A DNA stretch of 64,000 nt from Arthrobacter sp. OAP107 (GCF_040546765.1 NZ_JBEPOK010000001.1:3100001-3164000), one strand, 5' to 3'; positions 35,407 through 44,501 are shown, counted from the stretch's first letter. Notes: generated from the letters alone by a model not told the origin. A program made the numbers and translations.

Positions 35407-35682
35407 CTAGTTAGTCTGCTGGCCGTTCGCAGGGTATTCACGGAGTATCTCGGCCACGGCGCGGACGGACGCCGGATCCTGGGCCCATGGGGTCCCCGTG
35501 CGGGTGCAGGCGTGGAAGCTCATCACCTTGGAGCCCTGGGCGGCTTCGGTCAGTTCAGCCCAGGCCTTCTGCAGGTCCTCGGTCTGCGCCGGCGGGGCGT
35601 TCGCCTCGCACCGGCCGGGAATTTCGGGTGCGGAACTGCCTGAGCCTTTGGTCTTACAGTGAAAAAGATGTTTGAGGTGCAC
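35407..35682 (-). CDS. hypothetical protein
   Basis: 91 residues from GTG 35682, preceded by AAGGGAG. Helical middle (DLQKAWAELTEAAQGSKVM) and end (SVRAVAEILREYP). Probably transcribed with the lipoprotein gene whose stop lies 43 bp upstream. No family recognised. Confidence 0.55.
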   Translation of the reverse strand: MHLKHLFHCKTKGSGSSAPEIPGRCEANAPPAQTEDLQKAWAELTEAAQGSKVMSFHACTRTGTPWAQDPASVRAVAEILREYPANGQQTN

Positions 35683-35724
35683 GCTTGTCTCCCTTCTGAT
35701 AGTGCCTTGGCGGATGTGACTCGT

Positions 35725-36267
35725 CTATGGTGCCGGGACCATCCAGAAGCCGGCGACGGCCGCGCTGCCCCGCTCGGTCGTCATGGGTACCAGATGAGCG
35801 AAGACCCGGCCGACCTCGAGGTTCACGGTCATGCTCCTGGCTGTTCCGCACTTGAGGGCGAGTTCGCGGCTTGATCCTCCTCTGCGGTCGGGCTGCGCGA
35901 TGAGCAGAGCTGCATCCGTAACGCCGACGCATGCAGAGGTCACCCTGTAGCGTCCCTTAGATATGCCGGGCAGCGAGGTGCGGTGCCCGTCGCCGCCAAG
36001 TGAACCCGAACCGCCCAGAACGAGGCTGGAAGGTCTCGGGCCGAGGATTTGGTCCAGTTGCGACTGGTTGCCTGCCTGTTCCTTGCCAAGGGCGGGATCA
36101 GCTGTGGGCGGAGGAGGTGGGGCCGGCCGGGACGTGACGGGCGGTGAAGCGGTCGCAATTCCTGCCTCGTCATCCGTGTAAGCGCAGGCGCCCAAGGCAC
36201 CAGCCGAGCTGGCAAGGACCAGTAACAGTGCAATGCCGCGGACGCGTTTCCCCCCACGGAACCCCAT
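35725..36267 (-). CDS. lipoprotein of unknown function
   Basis: 180 residues from ATG 36267 (MGFRGGKRVRG). Signal ALLLVLASSAGALGAC with lipobox LGAC, then a Pro-rich linker and a C-terminal beta-rich domain (GRYRVTSACVGVTDAALLIA, SRELALKCG, MTVNLEVGRVFAHL). Two cysteines in the domain may pair. Function unknown. Confidence 0.7.
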   Translation of the reverse strand: MGFRGGKRVRGIALLLVLASSAGALGACAYTDDEAGIATASPPVTSRPAPPPPPTADPALGKEQAGNQSQLDQILGPRPSSLVLGGSGSLGGDGHRTSLPGISKGRYRVTSACVGVTDAALLIAQPDRRGGSSRELALKCGTARSMTVNLEVGRVFAHLVPMTTERGSAAVAGFWMVPAP

Positions 36268-36458
36268 GCCCGCAGCGTATCGGCATCCGGGTGCCGGAGC
36301 CACCCCCCGGACCGTGCCCTGGGGGCTGAGCCCGGCTGTTTGTGCCGGCCAAGCCCACTTCAACGCCCGCACAAAGGGATTGGGTCCCTAGCGTGACCCT
36401 GCGTGGCCCTGCAATTGTGGTGTCAGGGCACGCGCAACGCGGCCGGCAAGGAGTGACC

Positions 36459-36896
36459 ATGTGGAGTGACGTCCCGGAGGCCGGGCCGTCAGCATCATGG
36501 GTGAAACTGGCAGAGAACGGCTGGGGAGCCTTGATGGCCTGGGCAGCCGGCGAAGATAACTTGCGTCGTCACCCTTCTTCTGACGCCGGCAGAACGGTGA
36601 CCGGCTACACCGAGGGGGCGGGTGAGCGGACGCCTTTCGAGGAACCCTTCACCTCTGCCGACCGGCAAGGTGTCGACGATGACTTCGACATGTATCTCAG
36701 GGAAGCCGACCTCCCACCGCGGCCCAGGGGCTACGTCTGGATGATTCGCGTTCCGGACAGCCATGCATCACCCGAAACCTTCCTGGAGGATGTCGACGCT
36801 GCCGTTCTTCGGGCTGCAGACGGTACCGTCGACCCAAAACATCTGCGGCCCATTTTTGCTGCAGTTCTCCGCGACTTCTACTCCAAGGGGAACTGA
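36459..36896 (+). CDS. hypothetical protein
   Basis: 145 residues; AAGGAG at 36448-36453 fixes the ATG. Acidic and helical: ASWVKLAENGWGALMAWAAG, then GYVWMIRVPDSHASPETFLE and LRPIFAAVLRDFYSKG. No family recognised. Confidence 0.65.
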   Translation: MWSDVPEAGPSASWVKLAENGWGALMAWAAGEDNLRRHPSSDAGRTVTGYTEGAGERTPFEEPFTSADRQGVDDDFDMYLREADLPPRPRGYVWMIRVPDSHASPETFLEDVDAAVLRAADGTVDPKHLRPIFAAVLRDFYSKGN

Positions 36897-37030
36897 GCAG
36901 CCGGAGCGGCTCAGATCTGGGCTTTACTGTCCAATGCGCCACTCAGAAAGGGCTGCGCGCGCGGCCCTGCGGTAGCCGGTGTCCACCAACCCTTCATCGG
37001 TCTGTCACCTGTCACTGGTAGTGTCCGGCC

Positions 37031-37921
37031 ATGGACGAACTGCTGCAGGACATGACGGTGGCTGCGAAAGACTACGTGGTCCGGAAAGGCTTCGACGAGG
37101 GCTTCCTGGGCCAGCACGTTCCGTTGCCTGGGCTTGCAGGAGTGAAGACCGTCCTGCTGCCGTACACGCACTTCTCAGTGCTGATGCGCCTGGACAAGCG
37201 CCTGGCCGCCGTCACCGGGGTGGGCATCGACGGCGGCACGCTCATGGACCTGGACCGCGCCGGAATCCCCTGGAAGCTGGATCCCCGGCTGCCTGCGGAC
37301 CAGCAGACGGGTGAGCGGGTCTACGCCCGGAATGACATCGACCGCGGCCACCTGGTGCGCAGGTCCTCGGCGGTATGGGGCGACACCGTGGCCGAAGCCG
37401 AGCTGGCCAACGAGGACACCTTCCACTACACGAACGCCGCGCCGCAGGCCAAGTTCAACCAGGGTATGGAACTGTGGCTGGGTATCGAGGACCACCTTCA
37501 GGAACACGCTGCCCAGTACCGCAGCCGGATTGTTGTTTTCACCGGTCCGATCTTCAACGCTCTCGATCCGGTGTACCGGGGCGTGGACATCCCGCTGCGC
37601 TACTTCAAGGTCGCCGCGTTCATTCACGAGGGCGAGCTGGCGGCCACCGGGTACGTCGTGGACCAGACCCCGCAGCTGGCCCAGCTTCCTGATGTGCCGC
37701 GCCCTGGGGTTACGGAGGACGTCCCTCCGCTGGGTCCGTTCAGGACCTTCCAGACACCCATCAGGGACATCGCTGAGCTGACCGGCCTGGACCTGGACCA
37801 GCTGATGGAGGTGGACCGGATGCCCATCGCCGCAACTCTCGGTGCAGCCCGCGTGGGGTCGACCTGGCGTGAAATCCACGCCCCCGAAGACCTGGACCTG
37901 GACTTCGACCTCGGAGAATGA
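37031..37921 (+). CDS. DNA/RNA non-specific endonuclease (NUC1 family)
   Basis: 296 residues. The DRGH motif (IDRGHLVRR, residues 104-107) with catalytic His107 and a metal-binding Asn in PQAKFNQGMELWLG (Asn143) define the beta-beta-alpha-metal nuclease family of Serratia nuclease and NucA. No signal peptide is visible, so unlike Serratia nuclease it is probably intracellular or exported by another route. In this context it could be an effector of defence or competition, but no immunity protein was recognised. Start ATG 37031. Confidence 0.9.
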   Translation: MDELLQDMTVAAKDYVVRKGFDEGFLGQHVPLPGLAGVKTVLLPYTHFSVLMRLDKRLAAVTGVGIDGGTLMDLDRAGIPWKLDPRLPADQQTGERVYARNDIDRGHLVRRSSAVWGDTVAEAELANEDTFHYTNAAPQAKFNQGMELWLGIEDHLQEHAAQYRSRIVVFTGPIFNALDPVYRGVDIPLRYFKVAAFIHEGELAATGYVVDQTPQLAQLPDVPRPGVTEDVPPLGPFRTFQTPIRDIAELTGLDLDQLMEVDRMPIAATLGAARVGSTWREIHAPEDLDLDFDLGE

Positions 37922-38045
37922 CCCGCTACGCTGCAAGCCGTTGAGATCGTGCCTGTTGCGCGTTGAACACGGGTCCTTGTGGGTCCAAGTTCGGTCCTTG
38001 GCTGGCAACCATGGACACTTCCCGCGGGCCCACGTTAATTTCGAG

Positions 38046-38061
38046 GTGGAGCAAAAGCTCC
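38046..38061 (+). repeat. small hairpin before the ribosome site
   Basis: TGGAGC-AAAA-GCTCCA, a perfect 6-bp stem with tetraloop just upstream of the ribosome site of the next gene. It could modulate translation. Confidence 0.35.
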
Positions 38062-38080
38062 ATTGAAGAAGGGCGGAACC

Positions 38081-38290
38081 ATGACCGGTCCTGCAAGTGA
38101 GGACCAGGTCCGCGCCACTGTGGACCGGGCTGCCGAAGAAATGATCTATATCGGTCCGGACCATCCCTACTATCCCTTGCTCGCTGACCTGGTGTCCGCT
38201 GTCGGGAAGGCATGGCAGCAGGGGTACGAGCAGGGCCGGCGTGGAGGACGCAAGCCAAACCCCTACACATGGGCCCGGCGCGACGAATAG
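38081..38290 (+). CDS. hypothetical small protein
   Basis: 69 residues (MTGPASEDQVRATVDRAAEE; YYPLLADLVSAVGKAWQQGY) with a basic tail. AAGAAGGGCGG precedes ATG 38081; an in-frame ATG-like start at 38063 is less likely because it lies before that site. Unknown. Confidence 0.6.
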   Translation: MTGPASEDQVRATVDRAAEEMIYIGPDHPYYPLLADLVSAVGKAWQQGYEQGRRGGRKPNPYTWARRDE

Positions 38291-38430
38291 CTGTTGCGGC
38301 CGTTTGACCGTCCAACAGCCCTCACGCCCTTCATGCCCGGAACGTCCACCCAGCTGGGTCACGAGCCATGTACTTGCAACGAGCCTGGGCGGACAGCCCG
38401 GGAAGGACCACCGCGTGGTGGGACGCTTTC

Positions 38431-38880
38431 CTAAGTGGCCTCATCGTGCTCGGCGATGTCCTCGGCCCAAAGTTCTGCGTGATCACGTTGGAAGCTGCGC
38501 ATCATGTCGACGCAACGTTGGTCATCCAGCACAACCACTTCCACTCCACGGGATCGGAGGAGATCGAATTCGCCGGGAAACGTCCGGGCTTCCCCCACAA
38601 CAACCTTCGGGATCTTGAACTGGATAATGGTTCCTGTGCACATGGCGCACGGTGCGAGCGTTGTATAGAGCACCGTGTCGCGGTAGCTGCCCTGGCGTCC
38701 GGCTGCCCTGAGCGCAGACATCTCCCCGTGCGCAATCGGGTCGCCTTGTTGCACTCGCTCATTATGCCCGGTGGCTATGACCTGGCCCGCCCGTACCAAG
38801 GAGGCGCCAATCGGAATGCCGCCTTCGCCGAGACTTTTCTGCGCGGCCCGGTAAGCCGCTTCGAATCCGTGGTCTGTCAT
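38431..38880 (-). CDS. cytosine/nucleoside deaminase
   Basis: 149 residues with the zinc-deaminase signature: HGE in IAHGEMSALRAAG (His ligand and catalytic Glu) and PCxxC in TLAPCAMCTGTI. The order and length (GGIPIGASLV before HGE, VVGEARTFPGE after) match the Fcy1-like cytosine/nucleoside deaminases. It hydrolyses an amino group from a pyrimidine or related base; exact substrate not readable. Cytoplasmic. Confidence 0.9.
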   Translation of the reverse strand: MTDHGFEAAYRAAQKSLGEGGIPIGASLVRAGQVIATGHNERVQQGDPIAHGEMSALRAAGRQGSYRDTVLYTTLAPCAMCTGTIIQFKIPKVVVGEARTFPGEFDLLRSRGVEVVVLDDQRCVDMMRSFQRDHAELWAEDIAEHDEAT

Positions 38881-38948
38881 AGCTAAAGACTAGGATATTG
38901 GTCGATTTACGCCAGCTTCGCCACCCGGAGATCGTTTCGCCTCGGCAA

Positions 38949-39161
38949 TTATCCGAGGCGCTCGAACACCATCGTTGCCTGGATGCGATCACCGCCGCCA
39001 ATCATTCCCTTGCTCCCACTACTCGCGGTGGTGATGGTGTGGAGCCGGTAGCCTTTCGCGGCCTGATCGTTAATGGCCTTCTCCAGGGAGGTCAGGTTGC
39101 CCGAACCTGTTCCCCACAGTTTCTCTTTGAGGATTACCTGTATGACGACGTACTGCTGCAT
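38949..39161 (-). CDS. DUF4177 family protein
   Basis: 70 residues: MQQYVVIQVILKEKL, then LEKAINDQAAKGYRLHTITT and a final strand IQATMVFERL. This beta-alpha-beta pattern is DUF4177. Function unknown. Confidence 0.8.
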   Translation of the reverse strand: MQQYVVIQVILKEKLWGTGSGNLTSLEKAINDQAAKGYRLHTITTASSGSKGMIGGGDRIQATMVFERLG

Positions 39162-39538
39162 GGCGCTGCTCCCTTCCGTTGCCGGTCAACTGGCAGCAAT
39201 GCTACGCGATGGGTCCGGACGCTCCCCGGGGCTCCTCGGGGCGTGAGCGGAGGTATGAATCGCAGCGATCCAGTCATCATGAGGACATGGTTGCAGTAAT
39301 CCCCCCGTCATCGTGCCTTTGATTGTGCGGGTATTACGCACATGGTCTCGGCCAGCAACGGCGGGGACTGCGTCAGCCGGCTCCCTCGGCACAGTGATCG
39401 ACCGGCTTGTGGGCGCAAAACATGATTCCCCGGAAACCGTCCAGTGCTGGTCAACATGGTCGGGCATCTCCGCGTTGTACCACCCAGCCGGCAGACTCGT
39501 CCAGCAGAGACCCCGCGGCCTGAGTCACGCTCAACTCG
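39162..39538. other. no confident gene
   Basis: A plus-strand frame has a short stretch of natural sequence (VIDRLVGAKHDSPETVQCW, 39390-39455) but no start or end worth calling. Possibly a decayed fragment. Confidence 0.35.
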
Positions 39539-40048
39539 CTAGTCAGTGTCGGAGGAGAAGGGTCGTGGCGGCTGCCATCCCTCCTGCTCCCGGATGGCCC
39601 GCTGTATCCGCAGACTTATCTCACGCAACTGACCTCGTTGGGCTTTTGTGAGCGGCTCGAGGACTAATTCTGTGACTGTGTGAGTTTGCACGGGAGTGGC
39701 TTTTTCGAACACGCACAGCCCGGCCTCGGTCAGGGTGGCCAGGGTCGACCGCCCGTCCAAGGGGTCTCGAGTGCGCTGGACCAAACCCCGGCTCTCAATC
39801 CGCGACACGGCTCGGGACAGCCGTGAGAGCGAGCTGTTTGCATAGCTGGCCAGAACGGTCATCCTAAGCGTATGGTCCGGCGCGTTAGCCAGTGCGAAAA
39901 GGATGCCGTACTCGAAGTGTGTGAGATCGAAATCGCGGACCAGCGGGGCGTCGAGGGCGGACGGCAACCACTCCAATACCGTCGCAAGGGCCGCCCACGT
40001 CGTGAGGTCATCTTCTGCGAGATGGTTGAGGGCGCGGGAATCAGTCAT
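39539..40048 (-). CDS. MarR-family transcriptional regulator
   Basis: 169 residues. Winged-helix core: LTHFEYGILFALANAPDHTL, then LRMTVLASYANSSLSRLSRA and the wing VQRTRDPLDGRSTLATLTEAG. MarR dimers bind palindromes and are released by small ligands. It is divergent from the SDR gene with two perfect palindromes between them, so it very likely represses both itself and the SDR. Confidence 0.9.
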   Translation of the reverse strand: MTDSRALNHLAEDDLTTWAALATVLEWLPSALDAPLVRDFDLTHFEYGILFALANAPDHTLRMTVLASYANSSLSRLSRAVSRIESRGLVQRTRDPLDGRSTLATLTEAGLCVFEKATPVQTHTVTELVLEPLTKAQRGQLREISLRIQRAIREQEGWQPPRPFSSDTD

Positions 40049-40065
40049 CCTTACAGACTACTAGG

Positions 40066-40085
40066 TTGCTTGACTGAGCAAGCAA
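40066..40085. promoter_or_regulatory. MarR operator 1
   Basis: Perfect inverted repeat TTGCTTG-ACTGAG-CAAGCAA, 18 bp from the marR start. Confidence 0.75.
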
Positions 40086-40099
40086 AATATGGTCAGTTT

Positions 40100-40117
40100 T
40101 ACTTGACTGAGCAAGTA
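40100..40117. promoter_or_regulatory. MarR operator 2
   Basis: Perfect inverted repeat TACTTG-ACTGAG-CAAGTA, sharing the CTTGACTGAGCAAG core with operator 1. Centres are 33 bp apart, close to three helical turns, so two dimers would sit on the same face. Confidence 0.75.
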
Positions 40118-40139
40118 GAACTAAAAGGTGGAAACGACG

Positions 40140-40931
40140 ATGGATTTGCAGCTGACAAACAAACGCGCCTTCATCAGCGGCTCAACGCAGGGGATCGGGT
40201 ATTCGATCGCGAAGGCTCTTCTCCGGGAGGGTGTCGCGGTGGTTATCAATGGCCGTGAGGACAGCCGGGTCAAGCAGTCGGTGAAGGATCTCGAAGCCGA
40301 GGTGCCTGGCGGGAGCGTGACGGGTATTGCGACGGACTTCGCGGACGCCGGCCAGGTGCAGCGCTTGCTCGATGCGCTCGGCGGCGTCGACATCCTCGTC
40401 AACAACGTCGGCCTCTTCGAGCTCAAGCCTTTCGGTGAAATACCCGACGAGGACTGGGCGCGCTATTTTGACGTCAACGTGATGAGCGGAGTCCGCCTGT
40501 CGCGTAAGCTGCTGCCCGGGATGCTCGATGCAGGATGGGGCCGGGTCATCTTCGTAGGGAGCGAATCCGGGGTAAACATACCCGCTGACATGACGCACTA
40601 CGGCGTGACCAAGGCAGGGATGCTCGCTTTGAGTAACGGCCTCGCCAAGCTCACGCGCGGAACCGGCGTAACCGTCAACACAATCCTGGGCGGACCGACC
40701 TACTCAGACGGCGTGGCCAGTACCATCAGCGACATCGCCGAGGCACAACGACTCTCGACGGAAGATCTGAAAGCCGCGATCATTGGCGGGAACCAGACCT
40801 CTCTCCTCGAGCGTTTCATCGAGCCTGAAGAAATCGCCAACCTCACCGTTTATCTATCGAGCCCGCTTTCCTCTGCGACGAACGGAGCTGCCGTGCGCGC
40901 TGACGGCGGAGTGCTGACCGCAATGCTTTGA
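40140..40931 (+). CDS. short-chain dehydrogenase/reductase
   Basis: 263 residues from ATG 40140 (MDLQLTNKRAFISGS). Classical SDR features: GSTQGIGYSIAKAL cofactor loop, NNVG in ILVNNVGLFE, catalytic Ser in VGSESG, and YxxxK in HYGVTKAGM. The Arg after the second strand (NGREDS) suggests NADPH. Substrate unknown; MarR control suggests a role in handling a toxic or aromatic compound. Confidence 0.9.
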   Translation: MDLQLTNKRAFISGSTQGIGYSIAKALLREGVAVVINGREDSRVKQSVKDLEAEVPGGSVTGIATDFADAGQVQRLLDALGGVDILVNNVGLFELKPFGEIPDEDWARYFDVNVMSGVRLSRKLLPGMLDAGWGRVIFVGSESGVNIPADMTHYGVTKAGMLALSNGLAKLTRGTGVTVNTILGGPTYSDGVASTISDIAEAQRLSTEDLKAAIIGGNQTSLLERFIEPEEIANLTVYLSSPLSSATNGAAVRADGGVLTAML

Positions 40932-41229
40932 CCGGCGGACGACGTACTCCGCCAAAACCTGGAAGTCGCCGACTACCGGGCCCCTGCCAGCCCCGACGTC
41001 AACTACCACCCTAAATACGGAGATGGCCAAAAGTGGTCGCGATCAGCCCGGATATGGGCCGTAGCTGCACCGGCGGCGCTGGGCGATGGATGAGTCCATG
41101 GGGGAAGCCATCGCGCAGGCACAATCAACACCACGACAGGCACCACCGCCCAAGACACTCCATGACCTGCCTCAAATGAGCCACTTCCACCCCCAAGACT
41201 CTTGCGCTCTAATGTGTGACACTGTGACC
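40932..41229. other. intergenic, possible short coding remnant
   Basis: A short run of natural sequence (DVLRQNLEVADYRAPASPDV) directly follows the SDR at 40939-41010 in another frame, without a start. Otherwise nothing seen. Confidence 0.3.
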
Positions 41230-42276
41230 ATGGTGAGGTCTCGTGGCAGCCTTTTGACGTCTCTGGCGATGGCGGGTTTGTTGCTGACGACAGGCTGCTC
41301 AGACGGCAGCTCCAACGCCGAATCCACCGCGACTGTGAACGTAGATCCCGCGTCAGCTGTTCCAACTGCCGCACAGCCTGCATCCAGTCCCGCCACGAAG
41401 GCTGCTTCTGGCCGCCCCGCCAAGCCCACGACCAGCCTGGCCGCGACCCCTACCACCATCCCCTTGCGCCAAAATAATGCCGTGCTGAACGAAATGTTCA
41501 CCACCCCGGATGGCATGCTGAGCTTCCGCTATCCAACCGGATGGACTGTTACACCCACATTGGACGAGGGATACAGAGACACTATCCGCAAGGCTTGGAC
41601 ACTCACCGACTCCGAGGGCCAGGCCGTACTCGGGCTGCATGTGCGCAGCTGGGAGGCCCCTTTGGGGACTGCGCCGCTCACCACGATATTGCCACAAGGC
41701 CCAATCCCTGGCGTGGTGGATGGACTCGGTATGCCCTCCCAGGCAGTTGTCGCGGCTTCCCCGGGTCAGGACCTGGACGCCAATGGCGGCTTGCATTACG
41801 GCATGGCCGCAGGAACGGGAGCGGATACGACGCTCTTCGATCTTCGCTGGGGTAACGACTACCTGCTGTCCTTCTCGGGCGGGCGCGAGCTGGGGCCCAA
41901 CACCCAAGTCGATCTGAAAGCTGAAGCAGAGCAATTCGCTGCCAGTCCCCGGTTCCGCAACGAAATCCTCCCTATCATCCAATCACTGACCGCATCCCCA
42001 CCTCCTGCCCCAGGTGAGCTGACCATCAGCTGCGTTGGCGTCCGATTCACGTACCAGAATCTTGTGGGCATCACCTGCGAAGAAGCGAAGTCCATCCTCC
42101 AAACAGTGTTGGACACGGGCCGCCCCCTGGGTGCACGCAGCCAAGTGACTGCCGACCACGAATGCTACGAAGCCAGTTACGTTGAGCGGAACGAAGGCTC
42201 ACCTGACATGACATGCTGGGCATTGAACAACGAGGGCCGCCACCGCCACGTAGTTCTTGAAGCCAATTTCCGGTAG
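41230..42276 (+). CDS. lipoprotein of unknown function
   Basis: 348 residues from ATG 41230. Signal SLLTSLAMAGLLLTTGCSDG with lipobox TTGC, a Thr/Pro/Ala linker of about 60 residues, then a two-part exported domain: residues 100-265 (FRYPTGWTVTPTLDEGYRDT, LLSFSGGRELGPNTQVDL) and a Cys-containing tail (TISCVGVRF, ITCEEAKSILQ, MTCWAL). The LSFRYPTGW start resembles lipoproteins of the PsbP/LpqN type, but I cannot assign it firmly. Confidence 0.75.
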   Translation: MVRSRGSLLTSLAMAGLLLTTGCSDGSSNAESTATVNVDPASAVPTAAQPASSPATKAASGRPAKPTTSLAATPTTIPLRQNNAVLNEMFTTPDGMLSFRYPTGWTVTPTLDEGYRDTIRKAWTLTDSEGQAVLGLHVRSWEAPLGTAPLTTILPQGPIPGVVDGLGMPSQAVVAASPGQDLDANGGLHYGMAAGTGADTTLFDLRWGNDYLLSFSGGRELGPNTQVDLKAEAEQFAASPRFRNEILPIIQSLTASPPPAPGELTISCVGVRFTYQNLVGITCEEAKSILQTVLDTGRPLGARSQVTADHECYEASYVERNEGSPDMTCWALNNEGRHRHVVLEANFR

Positions 42277-42541
42277 TCCTGGTAGGGCCTATTGCGCAGC
42301 ATCGAGCGTAACTGGCAGCCGTGAGCGATGGCTCTGGTAGTCAAGGCGCCCCGCACTTATGCCCGGCGATGGTTTCGAAAGCGGGACAAAGGAACCCCCC
42401 ACCCCTTGGGACATCAGCGCCTGGGCCGTTAGTCTGCGCGGAAAGACCGCCGGTAGTGTGGCCCCATATTTGTGCACGGGCCCAAACTCGGTGAAGACGC
42501 CTTTGGACATCCTGGATTACGCGGACTGGACCTGGCCCGGG

Positions 42542-42594
42542 ATCCCCTACAAGCGTTTTTGGGTAGCGGAGCGTCATCTGAGCTTGTAGGGGAT
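42542..42594. repeat. 13-bp inverted repeat over pseudogene end
   Basis: ATCCCCTACAAGC at 42542-42554 and its exact complement at 42582-42594. The right arm encodes the end of the minus-strand pseudogene; the left arm encodes the same residues, GIPYK, on the plus strand. This suggests an inverted duplication of a gene end. Confidence 0.5.
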
Positions 42595-42877
42595 GCCGCC
42601 GACGGTGTCGAAGTCGAGGGTCGCATAGTACTCACACGCGGGGAAGCTGAAACTTGACGCCGTAGCCCACCTCGCTGGTGACGGCCTCCACGCTGTCGGC
42701 CTCGCGCCCTTGTTCCAACATGCTCATTTGAGGTTTCTAGTATGGGTGGTGGCTCAGATGTCTTCGATGAAAGGCTTCTTGCGCCGGAGCACGCCGCCGT
42801 GCTGAGAACGAGTACTGCTGTGCCGATTGCCGTGAAGGCGCATTCAAGCTTCTTTGATCCGATGCGTGTACACGAGA
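42574..42877 (-). pseudogene. DUF4333-like lipoprotein, two frameshifts
   Basis: Three frames join: a lipoprotein signal (AFTAIGTAVLVLSTAACSG), then MLEQGREADSVEAVTSEVGY, then FPACEYYATLDFDTVGG and the end IPYKLR. The order signal, linker, short Cys-containing domain recalls small actinobacterial lipoproteins. No clean start. The second shift falls in a TTT run. Confidence 0.5.
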
Positions 42878-42935
42878 GGAAGCAGATAGTCCTGGGTGCG
42901 GTGATGCCCCGACGAGACACAGGGCCCGGCATCTG

Positions 42936-44045
42936 TCAGTAGGAGATAAAGGACTCCACGACAGGCAGATCATCCGTTCCGCCGACAACGCACTCAATGT
43001 TGACCGCAGCTTCTGCGTTGTACGCGTTCGTCACGTCGGCCTCTACTTTGAGGAACCACTTGTCGTTTTCTATCCGGGTGGCGAGTCTCCCCACGATCCA
43101 GTGCGGCTTGTAGCCATAGCGGAACTCGTTTTTCCCATACATGTCGCATGCTACTTGTGCGGAGACAGCCTGAAGTCCTGTTGATGTCGCTTCTTCGGCC
43201 TCCGAGGTCGGGTCGGCAGCCGGTGTCGAGGTAGCCGGCGCGGCAGCAGGCGTGGACACCTTTTGTGGTTTGTGGACTTGGAAGGTGACCTTGTCTCCAG
43301 CCCTAACCTCGGTACCAGCGGCGGGAGTGTAGGAATCGATGGTCCAGTTCTTGGGCAAGATCACAACCTTGCCATTCACAGCATCATTGGCCTCATATAT
43401 GACGCCGGCTTCAGTGAGCTCGTCGACGGCAACATCAAGCGTTTTCCCCTTATAGTCCGGGAGCGTTAGCCCTACAGCCTTCTGCACAGCCGGGGCCGGC
43501 TGCGCAGAGTTAGGCGTCGAAGCGGGAGCTGGCGCGGCTGGAGCTTGGTCTGCAGGAGCCCCAGATGCAGGGAGCGGAGCTGATGCACTCCGGGTGGGGT
43601 TGAAGATGACGCCCAGGAGAATGACCACGCCGGTCACAATGAGGGCGACCTTCCTGTGCTTGTCGTAGCCCTCCAGTGCGAGGCCTTGCTTGTCGCGCTG
43701 TTTGTTCGTCAGAACGAGAATAAGGTCAACGAGAGCCCAGATACCCATGCCTCCCAAGGTGAAGAGCTTGAGCAGGCCGGTACCGACCTTTCCCAGGTAG
43801 AAGCGGTCGACGCCGAGTACGCCGCCGAGCAGGGAAAGCAGCCAGGTCACAAGGAAAGACTTGTTGCTCACGCCGCGCCCATCCAAACCCCTGCCACCGG
43901 GATATGGTGTCGGGGCTCCAGGATAGTGGCTAGGGGCGCCGGGGTAAGGGTGTGCGGCCACCGGCGTTGTGGGATACGGCGGTACCTGCCCGTAGGGGCC
44001 CTGCTGCGGCTGCTGCGGCACGCGGTAGTGGTCGGCTGAGCTCAT
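42936..44045 (-). CDS. TM2-domain protein with PASTA-like domain
   Basis: 369 residues from ATG 44045 (AAAGGAA upstream). Residues 1-55 are Pro/Tyr rich. Residues 60-120 are a TM2 domain (TWLLSLLGGVLGVDRFYLGK, GLLKLFTLGGMGIWALVDLI). A third span (VALIVTGVVILLGVIF) and an Ala/Pro linker lead to a PASTA-like domain (GKTLDVAVDELTEAGVIYEA, SYTPAAGTEVRAGDKVTFQV). The C-terminal domain has two Cys (VACDMYGKN, NIECVVGG). PASTA domains bind muropeptides; TM2 proteins are of unclear function. Confidence 0.85.
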   Translation of the reverse strand: MSSADHYRVPQQPQQGPYGQVPPYPTTPVAAHPYPGAPSHYPGAPTPYPGGRGLDGRGVSNKSFLVTWLLSLLGGVLGVDRFYLGKVGTGLLKLFTLGGMGIWALVDLILVLTNKQRDKQGLALEGYDKHRKVALIVTGVVILLGVIFNPTRSASAPLPASGAPADQAPAAPAPASTPNSAQPAPAVQKAVGLTLPDYKGKTLDVAVDELTEAGVIYEANDAVNGKVVILPKNWTIDSYTPAAGTEVRAGDKVTFQVHKPQKVSTPAAAPATSTPAADPTSEAEEATSTGLQAVSAQVACDMYGKNEFRYGYKPHWIVGRLATRIENDKWFLKVEADVTNAYNAEAAVNIECVVGGTDDLPVVESFISY

Positions 44046-44321
44046 TGGATTCCTTTCAAAACGGTGCCTTGAAGCTTGGCGTCCGTGCGTGCGTGGTGGG
44101 TGCGGGAGGTTGCCGATTGCTGTTCGTCGGCGTTCCGTGTGCGCGGCGCGAAGGGATTGGCTCCAACGCTGGCATGCCTGAATGTCGTTCAGTTCCCCCA
44201 CAAGCCCGTGTACGGTGTTCCGCCTTATCTAGGATGCCCCGGCAGCCACAGGGTTTCGGTGAGTATTGACACAGGATTTACATAATTTTTGGGCACTACG
44301 CGCAAGGAAACGGCGCGCGCC
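44046..44321. other. no gene seen
   Basis: Upstream region of the TM2-PASTA gene; probably its promoter. No credible ORF. Confidence 0.4.
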
Positions 44322-44501
44322 CTAGAAGACCGAGGCCGCGCCAATGCCCGTGTCCAGCCCAAGTCGCTTTCCCCAAGAGCAGACAGCATTCCGGCTCCTG
44401 CTGCCGCTCACCACGAGAGTGTTGGCGTAGCAGAGGATCCTGTTGTGCTTCCCAATTCCGAACAGCAGCTTCTCACTGGTCTGCGGTTTGGAACTGGACA
44501 T
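44322..44501 (-). CDS. 59-residue hypothetical protein
   Basis: MSSSKPQTSEKLLFGIGKHN then RILCYANTLVVSGSRSRNAV; basic, with two Cys. Weak GGCGGA site. The same frame is open from 44541 after two adjacent stops. Third ORF downstream of the HTH regulator at 44780. Supported by composition only. Confidence 0.35.
   Translation of the reverse strand: MSSSKPQTSEKLLFGIGKHNRILCYANTLVVSGSRSRNAVCSWGKRLGLDTGIGAASVF

Noticed and set aside
37175..38362. 395-residue minus-strand ORF
   Set aside because: Antisense to the DRGH endonuclease, whose motifs and composition are clear on the plus strand.
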